Shown: piece after piece, positions 36,369-48,483 of the stretch
Layout of the letters: every line of letters begins with the position of its first letter
Position numbering within the stretch: position 1 is the first letter of the stretch
Assembly: GCF_020921035.1 (NCBI RefSeq)
Contig: NC_063153.1
Coordinates: 10,106,001-10,170,000 of the forward strand
Reading direction: 5' to 3'
Source of the DNA: Rhodamnia argentea
Taxonomy: Eukaryota > Streptophyta > Magnoliopsida > Myrtales > Myrtaceae
DNA: 64,000 bases
Notes under the pieces: model-generated
Told to the model about the DNA's origin: nothing
The model's database searches: none
The model's input: the letters and a program-made list of their open reading frames with translations, nothing else
Program-made: the position numbers and the translations under genes

Positions 36369-39300
36369 TGTTGACACCTAAATTTTGATTTTTGTTTTTC
36401 ACATGAAAATTAGGGATTGACAAAAAATCATCCGTTGCACATAGGAGGAGCATTTGCATAAATTTGCACATTTTTGGACTGGCAATGAACATGCTTAAAT
36501 GTAAGTTCGGAACTTAGTTAATCGTGTTTGAGATTGGCTCAGCGGAACTTTAAACTTATCAAGTCCACGGGAGCAGGGAATGTGCGCTCCAAAAATCCCA
36601 ATGAAAAAATAGCACTATCCCTAGGGCAAATACAATAAAAAAAGTCAGTGCAATTCTTCTGAAATTTAATCGATTTCTTGGCCGTGCAGCTTGCACTTTG
36701 ATTGAAAGGAAAAATTGGAAGGAAAATGTACATGTGTCCAAGAATTGGTTGGTAAAAATAATAAATAATAAATAAAGGAAAATTGTGCACTAACAGAATC
36801 ATTAAAACTTGCCCACATGAACGTGAGAATCAAGCCATTGATCTTCTGAACATGGCCATATATTGCGAAAGATTGCGCTCTCATGCATAAGTGGTTCACG
36901 GTTTGGGAAGAATACTATCATTTAGGACGTGGATTTTGAATGAAATATCTAAAGAGAGAAAATATATGATTCGGTCAGTAAAGGGCAACGCAATTTGTGT
37001 TAAAACAAGAAAGAAAGAATTCTCAAGAATAAATTCATGTGTCCATGGACGTGAGAAAGAGGAAAGTAGAAGGAGGTGGAAGAAACAATATAAACTACAA
37101 TATCTTAACGAAATCGGGGGCTCTTCCTTGAGAATCCAAGACTACTTTGCCTATAAAAGGGGACTCACGTCAGAATTAAAGGGGGATTCTTATTATTTTT
37201 TAGCACACATAGAGCTAGCATAAGGTGAGAAAATCTAAGAGTTTGATTGTCTCCCCCACCGATCGAGACAATCCTCTTCGATTCAAGCTAGATTTGGGCT
37301 CTTCGATCTCTCCTCTTTTCGCCGAACGCATCGCTGCCGACCTCTCTTCCGTTGTGAAACAACCATGATCCTCGCCAACCAGCAGCCCTTGTGCGTATCG
37401 GCCGCTTATCCCCGAAGTCTCCAACCATTGCCATTCGGTTCTGGTGAAACCAGAAATTTCTGGTTGATAAAAAACGCCGGACCACGGTTGCCGCTCAATC
37501 TCTTCGCTGCTGTCCAGATCTGATTGTTCGAAATATATTGGTGGTGAATCGGACTCAAAAGCACAAGTCTTTGGGCGTGGATCCTAGTTTGAAAGTTTGC
37601 TGAAAATTTGCTAAAGAGGTAATTTTTCTGGACTTTTAATTGCTAATCTATGCATATTTGCTTGGAAATTTGCATTGTCATTCTTGGATCCCTTTGAACA
37701 CGTGTGATTTGCAATTAAAGCAAAGGAAAAATTAAACCTTTTTATTGAATTCTTGCTTGAACCGGAAGTTGATTTTTTTTTTTATATACAAGAACCTGTT
37801 TGTTTTCTTTAGACGAATTGATCCATGAATTGAATTCTATGGGTGATAGATTGAACTTGAAAATATGTCTTTCCTCCAAATAATAAGCTATTCAATCGGC
37901 CCAACACAAAAAAAAGAGACAAAACTTTGGTAAAACAGATTCTTGGCGTGCATATATCCTCATGATCAGATTTGTTATGTGTAATAGAGATAATTCTTGC
38001 CTTGAGCCGTCATGTTCGTTTGGATTATATTATCTCGTAGTTGTTTGATGTTATCTCATGTGCTACGGATGTGCTCTCTGATCTTAAGGATTATCTCTAA
38101 CATGTGATTTATTGCGGATATTTATCTATTGGTCGAACAAGTTTCATCTTGTGATTTTTTTTGTTATGACACTTGATTGTTAGAGATAAAGTTTGAGCTC
38201 ATTGAATATTTGCCCAATTTTTTTGAGAATTATCTGAAATTTAATTTTTCTGATCCTCAAAGATAATTTTCTAAAATTAAAATTGAATAAATTTTGGATG
38301 AGGAAAGGTGGGCTCTCACTTCACAATTTCGGCCACCCCTCTTTGAATTTTTGAAAATTCAAGCTCAATGGACTTATTTTTACTTTATTTTTGTCGTGTT
38401 GTTTGTTTTTTTTTTACTGTTATAAAGTTTGCACATCTTTAAACAATCTTGCCCATAACACATGCTCCCTATTTGTGCCTTGTCCCTCGGGAAACGTACA
38501 TTAAAGGCAACATATGACTTCGATCTCGAAGTACGATTGTGCCCATACGTGTGAATTAGATATCAAATCCTCGATCTCGAGGAGCGGATCGCTAATTCTT
38601 AATCGCTAATTCCTAAATAGAATTTCAAGGTTTTCCCTATGTATATAGGGACGACGGTAATTCTATAATATATTCACTTGCTAACCCTAATCTCGACGGT
38701 AATTCAAATTTCATTATTTTCATGGTTTAAATAAATTCCTAAAAAATCCCAAAAAAGATGTCACGTTTTCTTAAGCTAAATCATATTTCTCTTCATTTTT
38801 TGCATGAAAATAACGTCTAATAAAATTAGGACTTTGAGAAATCAATTTCTTAAGTTAAATTAGATGTTACTTCACGTTAGGGTAGTTTTTACCTTTATTT
38901 TTTCATGAATCCGAAAATATACAAAAATATACCAAAAAATACCATCCATGTTGCATAGCATTATAGTTTAGTTTGCATTATTATATTTTCCTTGTCATGC
39001 ATATTTGCCACGTCATTATGCCATGTCACGTATTTTTGCCATGTCATTACATCTCACATGTCATATAGGTAGATTGCATTAGTATTGCATTTAATAAAAG
39101 AAAACCCAAAAAAAAAATTTCATTCAAATCATCAAACTAAGGATTTTTTCATGAAAATCGAGTACCGAAAGGGCATTAATTGAAAAGTTAATGTAACTAA
39201 GTCCCCGAATCCATTTAATCTCTGGTTCGTATGAAATAAAGTATTTTCTCCCGAATACTTTATTTAGGTTTCTAATCTACCTACCATAAAAGATTAGTGG

Positions 39301-39440
39301 CGACTCCAATTTAAAATCTTGGTGTGTAATTGAACCTAAGTTGCAATTCGGTAGGACTTGAAAGAGTCCGAATTAGGTTAGTTAATCTAATTAACCTAAT
39401 AATCCATTAACCTGAAAAAGCTAATTTTTAGGTCGCGACA
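36369..39440. mobile_element. Solo LTR of a Ty3/gypsy-like retrotransposon (3,072 bp)
   Basis: The sequence begins TGTTGACACC and ends GGTCGCGACA (TG...CA). It is flanked by perfect 5-bp direct repeats TCCAC (36364-36368 and 39441-39445), the standard LTR-retrotransposon target duplication. Inside there is a plus-oriented TATAAAAGG at about 37152 with GC-containing leader downstream, as in a U3-R boundary. No gag-pol motifs are present. A GTGGCGACTCC phrase near 39298 is often seen at the 3' part of long gypsy LTRs, so a Tat/Ogre-type origin is possible (inference). The structure fits an LTR left by unequal recombination between the two LTRs of a full element. Confidence 0.87.
37152..37160 (+). 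promoter_or_regulatory. TATA box inside the solo LTR
   Basis: TATAAAAGG about 780 bp into the LTR, with a plausible transcription start some 30 bp downstream. It marks the probable U3/R boundary and could still drive read-through transcription to the right. Confidence 0.5.
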
Positions 39441-40074
39441 TCCACATTACTCGTGTGCCAAGCCGCAGTGTGCCAAACGAAGTCCTAGCCCACGATCCAA
39501 GTCGAGCACGTGAACTCCCCCGCCGACTCGGTGAACCGGTCAATGGAGTCGCACATTATTTAAAGGCAACACAATTTAAGGAGAAAAATTACTAAGATTG
39601 TGAATTGGTAAATTTGTATTTCGCAGAAATCAATCGACTTAGGTCGGATTATTTTCAATCCGACCCCACCCGTTTGACGAGCCTTGCTAAAAGGAATTAT
39701 TCCTTTTGGCCTCTCCCATGTATAGATACGCACATCCGCCCAAAACATTAAAAAAAAAAAAGTACTCATCAGCACTCTCCGCATGTGACTAGTGAGCTTT
39801 ACTCATATAGTGCATGCAGCTCATAATTCCAAGCTTATTGCATGCACATGTATTCCTTACGACCCCACCAAGCTCCACTCCCCTTGGCCTTGGGGAAGTG
39901 ATCTTGCTACGTGTTCTTGAAAGGTGCAAGACATGCAAGCGCGTGCTTCTTCCTGAGAATGACTCTCACCCGTCGACAAGTTACTTCAGCTGAGAATAAC
40001 ACACACACAGCAAATATCCAATTGGTAACCCACTAACAAATATTGCACATGCTATAAAAGCTAGCACGCACTGT

Positions 40075-40226
40075 GAAAATTTACGAGACCACCGCGAACT
40101 GGTCTAAAAATACTCCTCTTGCTTAATTTGATCTTATTGCCTAATACTAGGCGTGGAAACGTGTAATTGGAGAGGCAAATAGGAGCTTGAAATTTTGTAG
40201 CACCGCCGCCAACTGTTCTAAAAGCT
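40075..40226. repeat. Imperfect direct repeat with an ACCGCC.AACTG.TCTAAAA core
   Basis: Blocks at 40075-40111 and 40189-40226 share (A/G)AAATTT...AG.ACC(A/G)CCGC.AACTG(G/T)TCTAAAA. Unknown origin, possibly retroelement-leader derived. Confidence 0.6.
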
Positions 40227-41973
40227 TAAGTTATTAAATAAATGCTCGATTTAATATTTAATTAGTATATCATGTACTCGATCAATTTTGTTCACTGGAA
40301 TTACATATGATACCGATTGTTCCGATGAAATGTCAACCACCCTCAGAGTTTTGTATCGGTTATAACATCAACAAAGTTCAGAGCGCGATGATATTTTCTA
40401 GACTCGATCTAATCGACCAATCCGACCGTGCAATCTGTCCGCCATCGCACCTTCTTTCCCGGCTACTATCTTTCCAAACTACAATATCCGCCGTAGAATG
40501 AGTTTGCTCTACCTTGTGTCCTTCCAATTCGAAGAACTTCCTTTCTATCTCTCCCTTTTGTCCCCCTCCAATGACAGAGCACTTTTCTTACCCGAAAAAG
40601 CAAAGTCCACGTGTCTTCTCTCGTGCGGGAGAGATCGAGGACCGCCACTCTCTCTCGACTGCTCACTTTCGATCAATCATTGTGTGTCCATTTCCTCGCT
40701 CCACATGCTCGCTTTAGATTCCAAATTTTCCAGAACAAAAGCGATTTCGAAGGTCCAAAGACAAAAGGCGCAAAAGGGTCTTCTTTTCTTCATCTTGTCC
40801 TTTTGTGCGTCGACCATCGCTTTTGATACAACTCGCACACGAGCCCCAGTCAAAAGCAGCGTATTAACATCATCTTCATTTCCTCAACATTTGCTGAAAG
40901 CTTGTGTTGTTTGTGTCTTTCTTTGGGTCCTAATCAAGCGGATGTCTTCTTTTCTTGGAGTGCAAGACAACTAAAAGACAAAACTAGTCGGACTTAAGTG
41001 GGGGGCCTTTACTGGTAAGCTAGTTCGAGAGAGAGAGAGAGGAGAAACCCTAATCACATAAAGAACCTTTCCTCATGCCTTCACACTCCCTTGTGAGTAC
41101 ACAAACCGGGTTTATTCCGTTCAATCTGGTGGTGGTGCTAATCTTCTAGACTTGTGGATTGTACCGAGTTGAGTGGTCAATTCATCTCCTTGAGATCATC
41201 ACAGGTATCAGATTGTATCTGCCTATCAATCCATTTCGACAAGGGATAAAACCGAATGAATCATTCTAGAAGATCTCGACATTCGAACTCGGTCGAAAGC
41301 AATAAGGAAACGACAAACTCTCAATTTCGAAAACGAAAACCACGTAAAAAGCGGGCACCTCTTGATTGACCGGAGCCCGCGTGCCACGGCAGGTCGCGAC
41401 CCCTATGAACTTTTCGCCCCATTGGTCACTCTTTTTGGACCCCTTTCTTGGAACACTAGCGGCTAGTGGAGTCCAAGGGTAAGGATTCTTTCTCCGATCA
41501 TCACATTGACATGTTACAATCAACGTTCCGGACAAAGGAACGGACTTTAAGCTTTTGCCCGCTTTTAAACTTTGTGCACAGAAGAGGTTGCATGCTCCTT
41601 ACGGAAACACGAATCCATCCACAGATAATCCACTCGTGCACCTCGCAGCGCTTGCACTTTCCCCCCCGGCAAGTGGGAGGTCATCGACACTAATTCTCTT
41701 TTTTCCAATCTCTTGGATTCACACTCCTTCAAGAACAGAACACGCGCGATGCTAAACTTGTTCAATTGCGGCTCACGGAGTCGGCTTAGGAAGTGATGTG
41801 CATGACCGCAACCGCGACCATGACCGCGAGTGTCTCTTTAAACGAGTTCCAGTCCGACATGTCAATTACAAAACAAATTTTCGCAAACCGATCTCGGTAA
41901 GTCTCTGATCTGGAGATAGATTCCAATGAACGGAATGCATAAAGTAAAGGAAAAGTAAAGAGCGCATGTGGCA

Positions 41974-42027
41974 AACGGCGGATCGATAGTTATACAGACG
42001 AACGGCGGATCGATAGTTATACAAACG
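41974..42027. repeat. 27-bp tandem duplication
   Basis: Two adjacent copies beginning AACGGCGGATCGATAGTTAT, differing at one base (CAGACG against CAAACG). Confidence 0.93.
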
Positions 42028-42452
42028 AACATTAAATTACATCGAGCTTTTTTTTTTAAAATGATATTGTTTCGCTTTTTGTTTCAAGCGACAAAAGAGC
42101 TATTTTTTTTTTTTAATTTTTGTTTCTGTTCTTTTGTTCTCCAAAGAACAGAAAAATAAAAAATCAGAAAGAAACTTTATAACAGGCGCCCCTAAATTCC
42201 TCTATATTTTAATATGAGAAATACAGTGATCACGCAGATAAATTAACTATATATGCTAATGCTATTGTGTGGCCTGTCATCTTTATCACTTTTACAACTG
42301 GCTCGTGCTGCGTTGCTCTTCATACGGTAATGGGATCTAGGAACTAGCCAGTCAAAACTTAAAAATAAAATAAAAACAAAAGCCACATCGTAAAGCCCCT
42401 ATAAAATAAGGAGATAACGAGAGAAAAGAAAATTGGGAAATTAAAAAGGAAA

Positions 42453-42477
42453 TGCGGTGAGCGTGGATCGAACACGC

Positions 42478-42520
<43 letters not shown>

Positions 42521-42525
42521 CCCGC
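42453..42525 (-). tRNA. trnF-GAA: tRNA-Phe (anticodon GAA)
   Basis: Minus-strand gene of 73 nt including the discriminator A. It starts GCGGGGATAGCTCAGTTGG (acceptor stem and D arm with A box), has anticodon loop CTGAAGA with GAA at 42492-42490, then a T arm containing GTTCGATCC (B box) and the end CACCGCA. CCA is not encoded and there is no intron, consistent with a nuclear plant gene. The fifth acceptor pair is G against A; I recall that plant cytosolic tRNA-Phe has this too, so it is not evidence of decay. A T run for polymerase III termination is not obvious immediately downstream. Confidence 0.95.
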
Positions 42526-43201
42526 GTACAATCTTAGCTAGAGTAATGGTTACATAAGTACTGTATATCCAGTTATTTCCAAGATTCCTAGGAGCAGTCA
42601 AAACGTTTTATGTTCACCCTCGGGACAATGACCAACGACTACGAAGAGCCATAGCTATCTCGGAATCGTAGCTGCACGTGACAAAGTTCGAAAATCATCG
42701 ACCTTACGTAAGGATGCGGGAACTGTTGTATCTCCGCTAAACGGGAGCAAATTGTCCGTTAAAACCGCAAAACGGGCATTTTCTTTCGACCCAATTTCTT
42801 CATTTTTTTTTTCTCTCTCTCTCTCTCTTATCATTCATTCTAGGAAGGCAAGAAGATTTCAGGATTCCGACCAATTCTCGAGAGTTTTTCCCACACGGAA
42901 GATCGGTCATCATCATGACCAGACGATGCCCACGAAAAAGCGCAGTTACGCGAGGCTCATCCAATGGGCCCTCAACATGTGGGCCCATCCTACTTCGATA
43001 TCAGCCCACGAGTTCCAGACTCCCGAGGCTGATAGCGATCCAAGGAGCACTCGCACGAATGCAGAGGTACCCCTCTTTCTGTATGTTGGGCTTCAGCTTA
43101 AAAAAAAAAAAAAAACCTTCGATTCGACTCTCAAATGGAGGCCACGGAATGAAAGCAACAATGGAGTGAGGCCGAGCGGGAACAATTATAGCACGTCCGT
43201 A
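42526..43201. other. Intergenic, no gene recognised
   Basis: A plus open frame from 42752 to 43261 mixes simple sequence (CT run) with no recognisable domain. It runs into the next transposon and is not called as a gene. Confidence 0.4.
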
Positions 43202-43495
43202 CTAGGAGGTGATCGGTTCCCGCTTTATGCTGGTTCCCACTCTAGAACCGGGAACCGTTAGGTCCTGTTTCGATTCCTGGATTGGACCGATCCTGTTTCG
43301 GGTTCCGGCAATTTTCTTTTCTTTACTCCTCAAAAGGAAAGGAAAATTTTAAATAAATAAATAAATAATACTGGTCCGGTAGGTCCAAGCAATTCGGTTT
43401 CGCACCTGGAATCGCTCCAAAAATTTGAAATCGAGAACCGACCATAACAGACCATTTCGCTTTTTAGGTCGGTTCGGTTCCCCGTGCACATCCCT
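43202..43495. mobile_element. Non-autonomous hAT-like element, family A copy 4 (internally deleted)
   Basis: About 294 bp, ending in a family-A terminus (GTGCACATCCCT), with GGTTCCCGG/GAACCG internal phrases and a degenerate left end (CTAGGAGGTGATC). Flanking 8-mers CGTCCGTA (43194-43201) and CGTCTGCA (43496-43503) match at 6 of 8. Half the length of the other copies, so an internal deletion derivative. Confidence 0.6.
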
Positions 43496-43897
43496 CGTCT
43501 GCACGAGTAGGAGAAATGAGAGAGCAAGCGGCCACACTTACTTTGAGTTTTGAGTCATCGGGCCATGAAGCCCGTATTGATGGTTACTTGGAGGCTCAAC
43601 TTCGATGAAACAATGAAGCCCTGTAGTACATGGTGCTTCGGCTGGATCGAGGGCCTTTCTCTAGATGGCGTGTGCGGTTGTGCCCGCAAATCAAATTCGA
43701 TTGAGTTAAATGGGTCAATTTAGATCGGATCATTTTCGATCCGACTCGAATATGCCACATATTTGACCAGCCTAACTATAACCTCCCCATTTGTCCCGCT
43801 GATGCTTTAGGTCTTTGGGCCTAGTTCATCACTTGTTCCAAAAAAAAAAAAAAAACTCAATTTATTTTCGACCATATCGAAAACTAATCATATGTAC

Positions 43898-45080
43898 TAA
43901 GAGTGCGTTTGGCAACAATTCTGATCCAAAAAATCAACTCTGATCAAAATTAATTATTTCTGATTATATTCCATAAATGAGTTTTAGAAAATCAGAAAGT
44001 ATTTGATAATCGCACAAAATTTATATTTTTGAAACAAAAATGTGTCTGATAACTATACAAAATTTCTATTTCCGAGAACAATTTTTCTTCCCAATTTTTT
44101 TTTTCATTTAAGTAAGATAATTATGTATTGTCAATATAAAGTCAACTTATATAGCATCACTAATAAAATAAATGCAGATCATGCATAATCCATAATTATT
44201 CTATTTGTTTTGTGGAGCACGAAGATATATGCAAGATCCTTGAAATAAAAAATAAAAAAATTTTGAGTTCAATAGGCGATTTGCACTTAAATTTTGGTCT
44301 AGTTTCTATGGAAAATTACCGTAAAAGTCTTAAACCCATTGCAATTATGTTAATTCAGGCCTTAACTTTTTCTTTCTTTCAATTGAGTCATAAACCTTTT
44401 GCAATTGTGCCAGTTCAATCCATTTTATGGCCAAAGACCGACGTGACAAAAATCTTGATAATATTTTTTTATTTTTTTATTATTTTGTAGGGCTTGCGAC
44501 CCTCACCCAAGACCGACAAAAAAAAACCTTAAAATGAAAAAAATAATTAAATATATTAAATATTATTAAAAAAAACTCACATCGGCGCCAGTTGGCCAAG
44601 TGGATTGCATTGGCACAAGATAGAAAAAAAATTAAAAAATAGGAAATTTAAATATTAATAAAAATATAAAATATAAAAAAAAATATTATTAAGAATTCGC
44701 CACGTTAGCATCGACCATCCAAATGGACTAAATTGGGGCATGACAAAAAAATTATTAAAAAACAAAAGAATAAAAAATTTATTAAAAATTTTCCACGTCA
44801 GCACTACATTAGCACCGGCTAGCCAAATAGACTAGGTTGATACAACTACAATAAGTTTATATGACTTTTTTAGTAATTCTCCCATTGTTTCTCAAAAGTA
44901 ATTCTGAAACAAATAATCAGCTTTTTATTTATTCTTGTTTTTGCTCCAAATCTATTTTCGGGAACGGAATCGGAGGATTTGAGAATCACAATCATTTACA
45001 TTATCAAATAAGTTTTTTATCTTTTTTTTTATTATGGAAAATAGAATCAGAGAATTAAAATCGTTACTAAGCATGCCCTA
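43898..45080. mobile_element. TIR (MITE-like) element interrupted by a nested foldback
   Basis: Left end TAAGAGTGCGTTTGGCAAC and right end, read on the other strand, TAGGGCATGCTTAGTAACG. These are imperfect inverted repeats of the sort found on plant hAT MITEs. Inside, at 44308-44883, sits a separate foldback element. Without the insertion the host element would be about 600 bp. No matching 8-bp target duplication was found, so class assignment is tentative. Confidence 0.6.
44308..44883. mobile_element. Foldback element nested in another transposon
   Basis: Left terminus TGGAAAATTACCGTAAAAGTC-like (first 20 bases) and right terminus the near-complement (GACTTTTTTAGTAATTCTCCC-like). Inner arms share AACCCATTGCAATTATG-type blocks with their complements. 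Flanks CTAGTTTCT (44299-44307) and ATTGTTTCT (44884-44892) agree at 7 of 9, which would fit a 9-bp Mutator-type duplication. Same termini style as the element at 4213-4876, so the same family. Confidence 0.65.
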
Positions 45081-45148
45081 AGATTAGCCATTTTTTTCCT
45101 CTTCAAGGAAATGGTTACCAATGTAGTTGCCTTAAGTATCATCATAAG

Positions 45149-45676
45149 TAAGGGTGTGCAGCCGAATCGAACCACATGAAAAATTGGTCCGGGAATCGGT
45201 TAATGTTCAAATCAATCTAGGTACAAGTGCTAATTTTTGGAAACCGATTAAAATTGGCCCGGTTCTCGATTCCAAGTAAAGACCCACTAGGGAACCAAAC
45301 CGATTTTCAAACTAATTTTTAGCTACTATTAAAAAAAAAAGTCTCTCTCACCTCACCTCCTTTGTTTTTAGTGGACTATAATTTTTATTTCTCATATTGG
45401 GGATTCTTGCTTTTGAAGGATAGTGAGTTTTATTATTTAATCTTTTACTTTACTCATATTATTTTGCTAAAAAAATGAAATTAGAAAAATAAACAAAAGA
45501 AAAATAGGTTCTCGGGTAAAATTTGGAACCGAAATAAAAAAATATGGTAGGCTCCGAAACAAGTTTAAGGACAAAAAGGGAGGATTTCGGTTTCCAAAAA
45601 GTGGGAACAGACTATAACATGGTAAGTTTTAGGTTCTAGGTATGGAGCCTCCCCATCAGGACCATGCTCACCCCCA
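45149..45676. mobile_element. Non-autonomous hAT-like element, family A copy 5
   Basis: Begins TAAGGGTGTGCAGCCG and ends CATGCTCACCCCCA, about 528 bp. The interior GGTTCTCGATTCC and AACCGATT phrases match the other copies, but more mutations are visible and no 8-bp duplication could be found. Confidence 0.65.
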
Positions 45677-47965
45677 CTTATAGGAACCCTACATTCATTA
45701 CGTGTTGTGCAACGTACACCATTAACTACTCAATCTGCATGGAACTTCAAAATTTTAGCTAATCGAAAATTCGACGAGGTAAATAACACGAATGGTCTCC
45801 GAACTTTAACTTAATTTGCAATGTGGTGCTTGAATTTTACTAAACTTTGATTCAATGTACAATGTATGTCCTAAATTTTTAATTTGTTCAATGTGTGTAA
45901 CTGGACTTTTGGTACATGTTTAATTTAATCCTTAGATTATATGAAAATGTTTAATGTCACTCCCGAACTTGAATCTATGGAAGGATTTATGTCATTATCT
46001 CGACATGATAACATTCGAACTTGTGACTTTTCTAAAAGCATCAATACCATGGAAAACCCAAGTGGTATAGATGCAACAAATTTACCGCAAATTATTTTTT
46101 TTATCATGAAAAACTCTAAATTAGTCTATCTTTGATAAATTTAGCCCAAACTATTTTTTAAACCATAAAAAATCCTAAACTAATATTTTTGTGACAAATT
46201 TATTATAATCTAATTTTTTCGATAAAAAAAAGTCTCAAGTTGGTACACCTATGATAAATTTACCTTCTGTTAAATTAGATTAATATCACGAAAAATCTCA
46301 AAACGATAAACCTATGACAAATAAATGGTAAAAATCTCAAACATGTATATTCATGAATAGCCATATGCCATCTAACTTAGGAATTTAATGAAAATTAACG
46401 AAAATTAATTTTATTACGATTTGAGATTTTTTATTGTCAAAATAATAATTTAAAATAAATTTATAAATATATTAATTTAAGATTTTTCGTTATATTAATT
46501 CTTTTTAAAATGAGGCAGTCACTATCGTCGCTCGGCTTCCAGATCACCCCCCTGTGGTGGTCTCTGAAGATGAGTCTAGGCCTTCCCTAGGGCTGTGTCA
46601 GCTGGTCACAGCAAGCTAAAGCACGCGCCTAGGCCTCAACTGCCTCTTTGAATCTTATGCGGTTTGTCCGATAACGAGCGACTCTCGGACAAAAATTGCT
46701 CGTCCAACAGATGCCGACGACACGAGTCAGTTGATACCGCGGGAACGTGACATGCATTCGTCTTTATTGCTTTCAAGTTTGTCCTTTGTTGCTTCTTCGC
46801 GCTTTTCCCAAGTGCAAAGCTCGCTGGTTGATCCGCAGCGCATGAACATCCAAGAAAGATTCAGCTTCCGTTCATGTCGCGGACGTGTTGGCGCAGTCAA
46901 TATCACTTCTCTTTGCTTGAATTAATGCGATTTGCAACTTGCAAGGTTGATTGTAGTTAAGGCCCATCAAATATGTGGCCGGATCTGATCGAAAATGGCC
47001 CCATCCAATTGACCAATCTAACCCATATTTATTTACTTTTATGTAAAAACAAATTAGTGACCCAAACCTAATTCCGACCCATTGTATTTTACTAAAACCC
47101 GCTCACATCTATACCAACACATTTAACCTACTTCAAGCTTGTTTCACCGAAAATTCACCAAATTTGGTTCTTTGATTTTATTAAGAGGAGACGGGTTTTA
47201 TCGTCATTATAGAAATGAGTATTAATGAATCACAAAGAACGGATGTACTTTGTCGGTATATAATCGATGACGAAGTAAAAATTACTTTGCCGGAATTTAA
47301 TCTACAACTAAGATACATGCTGTCATTTAATTGACGACGAAATATATAAACTATGACTAAAGTACGGAAAAGCTAAATTGCGCGAAAGTAAAGATAAAAA
47401 TAAAGAATACTGAGTTTTATAATTGATTGAAGGGGCTTTACAAAGAGTACACTTGTGGTATTTATAATTCCCTACAAAGTGTTCACAACTTTGGAATTCA
47501 AATAAACAAATAACTTCCCAATTGAGGGTACTGAAGTTATTTCACAAACACTTATCGAAAAGAAATTGCACAAATCCTAAATTAACGAATATTGATACAA
47601 CCACCCATCGGTTATCTTCTTGTCAATTGCATCACCGTGGATATCGATGACTTTGTTGAGAAATTTCAAGGCTCTCGTCAACTTCACATTACATGGTTGA
47701 TGACTTCGCTAGTGAGTTGTCGATTCCGTTCAAGAAATTCATAAGTTTGTTCATCAATAACAAAACTCTGCTCTCATCAACTAAATGTATCACTCATCGA
47801 TGATAACCAAAAGTTGATCATTTTTTGGTGTAAACAAAGCTCTTCACGTGAATATGTTACTTGGATAAATTATTTTTTTATCAAATTAAAAAAGTAAATT
47901 AACTAAATAAAACATGCTAGTAAATAAAAGAACAAAAAAAAAAACTAGGGATTGAAATGCTTATA
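45677..47965. other. Repeat-rich intergenic, no gene recognised
   Basis: Contains the degenerate repeats at 46080-46330, a GC-rich patch at about 46505-46650, and a family-B related fragment at about 46960-47130. No recognisable gene. Confidence 0.45.
46080..46330. repeat. Degenerate tandem repeats of about 60 bp
   Basis: Four imperfect units containing a GA(T/C)AAATTTA phrase followed by AAAAAT/CTCTAAA-type phrases (for example TATGATAAATTTACC and TATGACAAATAAATGG). Strongly diverged and AT-rich. Confidence 0.6.
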
Positions 47966-48274
47966 AGAGAAAATTACTCATTCGGTCCTAAACATATTAT
48001 ATGGATGCCAAATCAGCCATAGATATTTTTTTATTTCTGCCAATTTAGTTGTAAATTCTTGTACGAAATTTTAATGAAGTCATTATGGCCAAGTATAGCC
48101 TAAAATTACTGATAAGGCAATCCACTCTTTGCTGGTTGTCTTACATGGCACACTACCATGTTAGCGATTTTCGACGAAGATTGGGATGATTTACAACTAA
48201 ATTGGCAAAATTAAAATTTTTAAAACAGAATTGATATCCATATAATGTATTTAGGTTTGATTGAAAATTTCTCC
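47966..48274. mobile_element. Foldback MITE-like element
   Basis: Left arm AGAGAAAATTACTC...CCTAAACATATTATATGGAT and right arm its imperfect complement (ATCCATATAATGTATTTAGG...AAATTTCTCC). Arms of about 50 bp, 309 bp overall. No target duplication recognised. Confidence 0.65.
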
Positions 48275-48483
48275 ATTGTGACGACACATATCATAAATGC
48301 ATGCCTTATCGTTCCAAGTTTTTCTTTTTGGTCGCCAAATCCAATTTATCAGTTAAACATATAATCAGTTTAAGTAACATATTCTTTAATTAGATACTAG
48401 AAAATTGAGACCAATTTTACATAGCAAGTGAAAGTTTATGGTTTTCTTCATGGAAAACCCCTTGAACGATGACCAAGCAAAAA

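Larger units (their letters stand above)
39446..42452. other. Intergenic, no gene recognised
   Basis: An open frame of 158 codons at 40498-40974 (plus) has a serine/leucine-rich composition and no recognised domain, and I do not call it a gene. Near 41195-41220 the phrase AGGTATCAGA resembles an initiator-Met primer-binding site, but no LTR could be defined beside it. At 39600-39690 there is a fragment related to family B. Confidence 0.4.

Noticed and set aside
40498..40974. 158-codon open frame on the plus strand
   Set aside because: Serine/leucine-rich with shifting simple-sequence composition, no recognised domain, no supporting splice or promoter structure, and competing frames overlap it.
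41195..41225. AGGTATCAGA phrase resembling an initiator tRNA-Met primer-binding site
   Set aside because: Only a partial match (TGGTATCAGAGC expected), with no definable LTR on its left.
42752..43261. 169-codon open frame on the plus strand
   Set aside because: Built partly from a CT run and an A15 tract and runs into a hAT-like element; no family motif.
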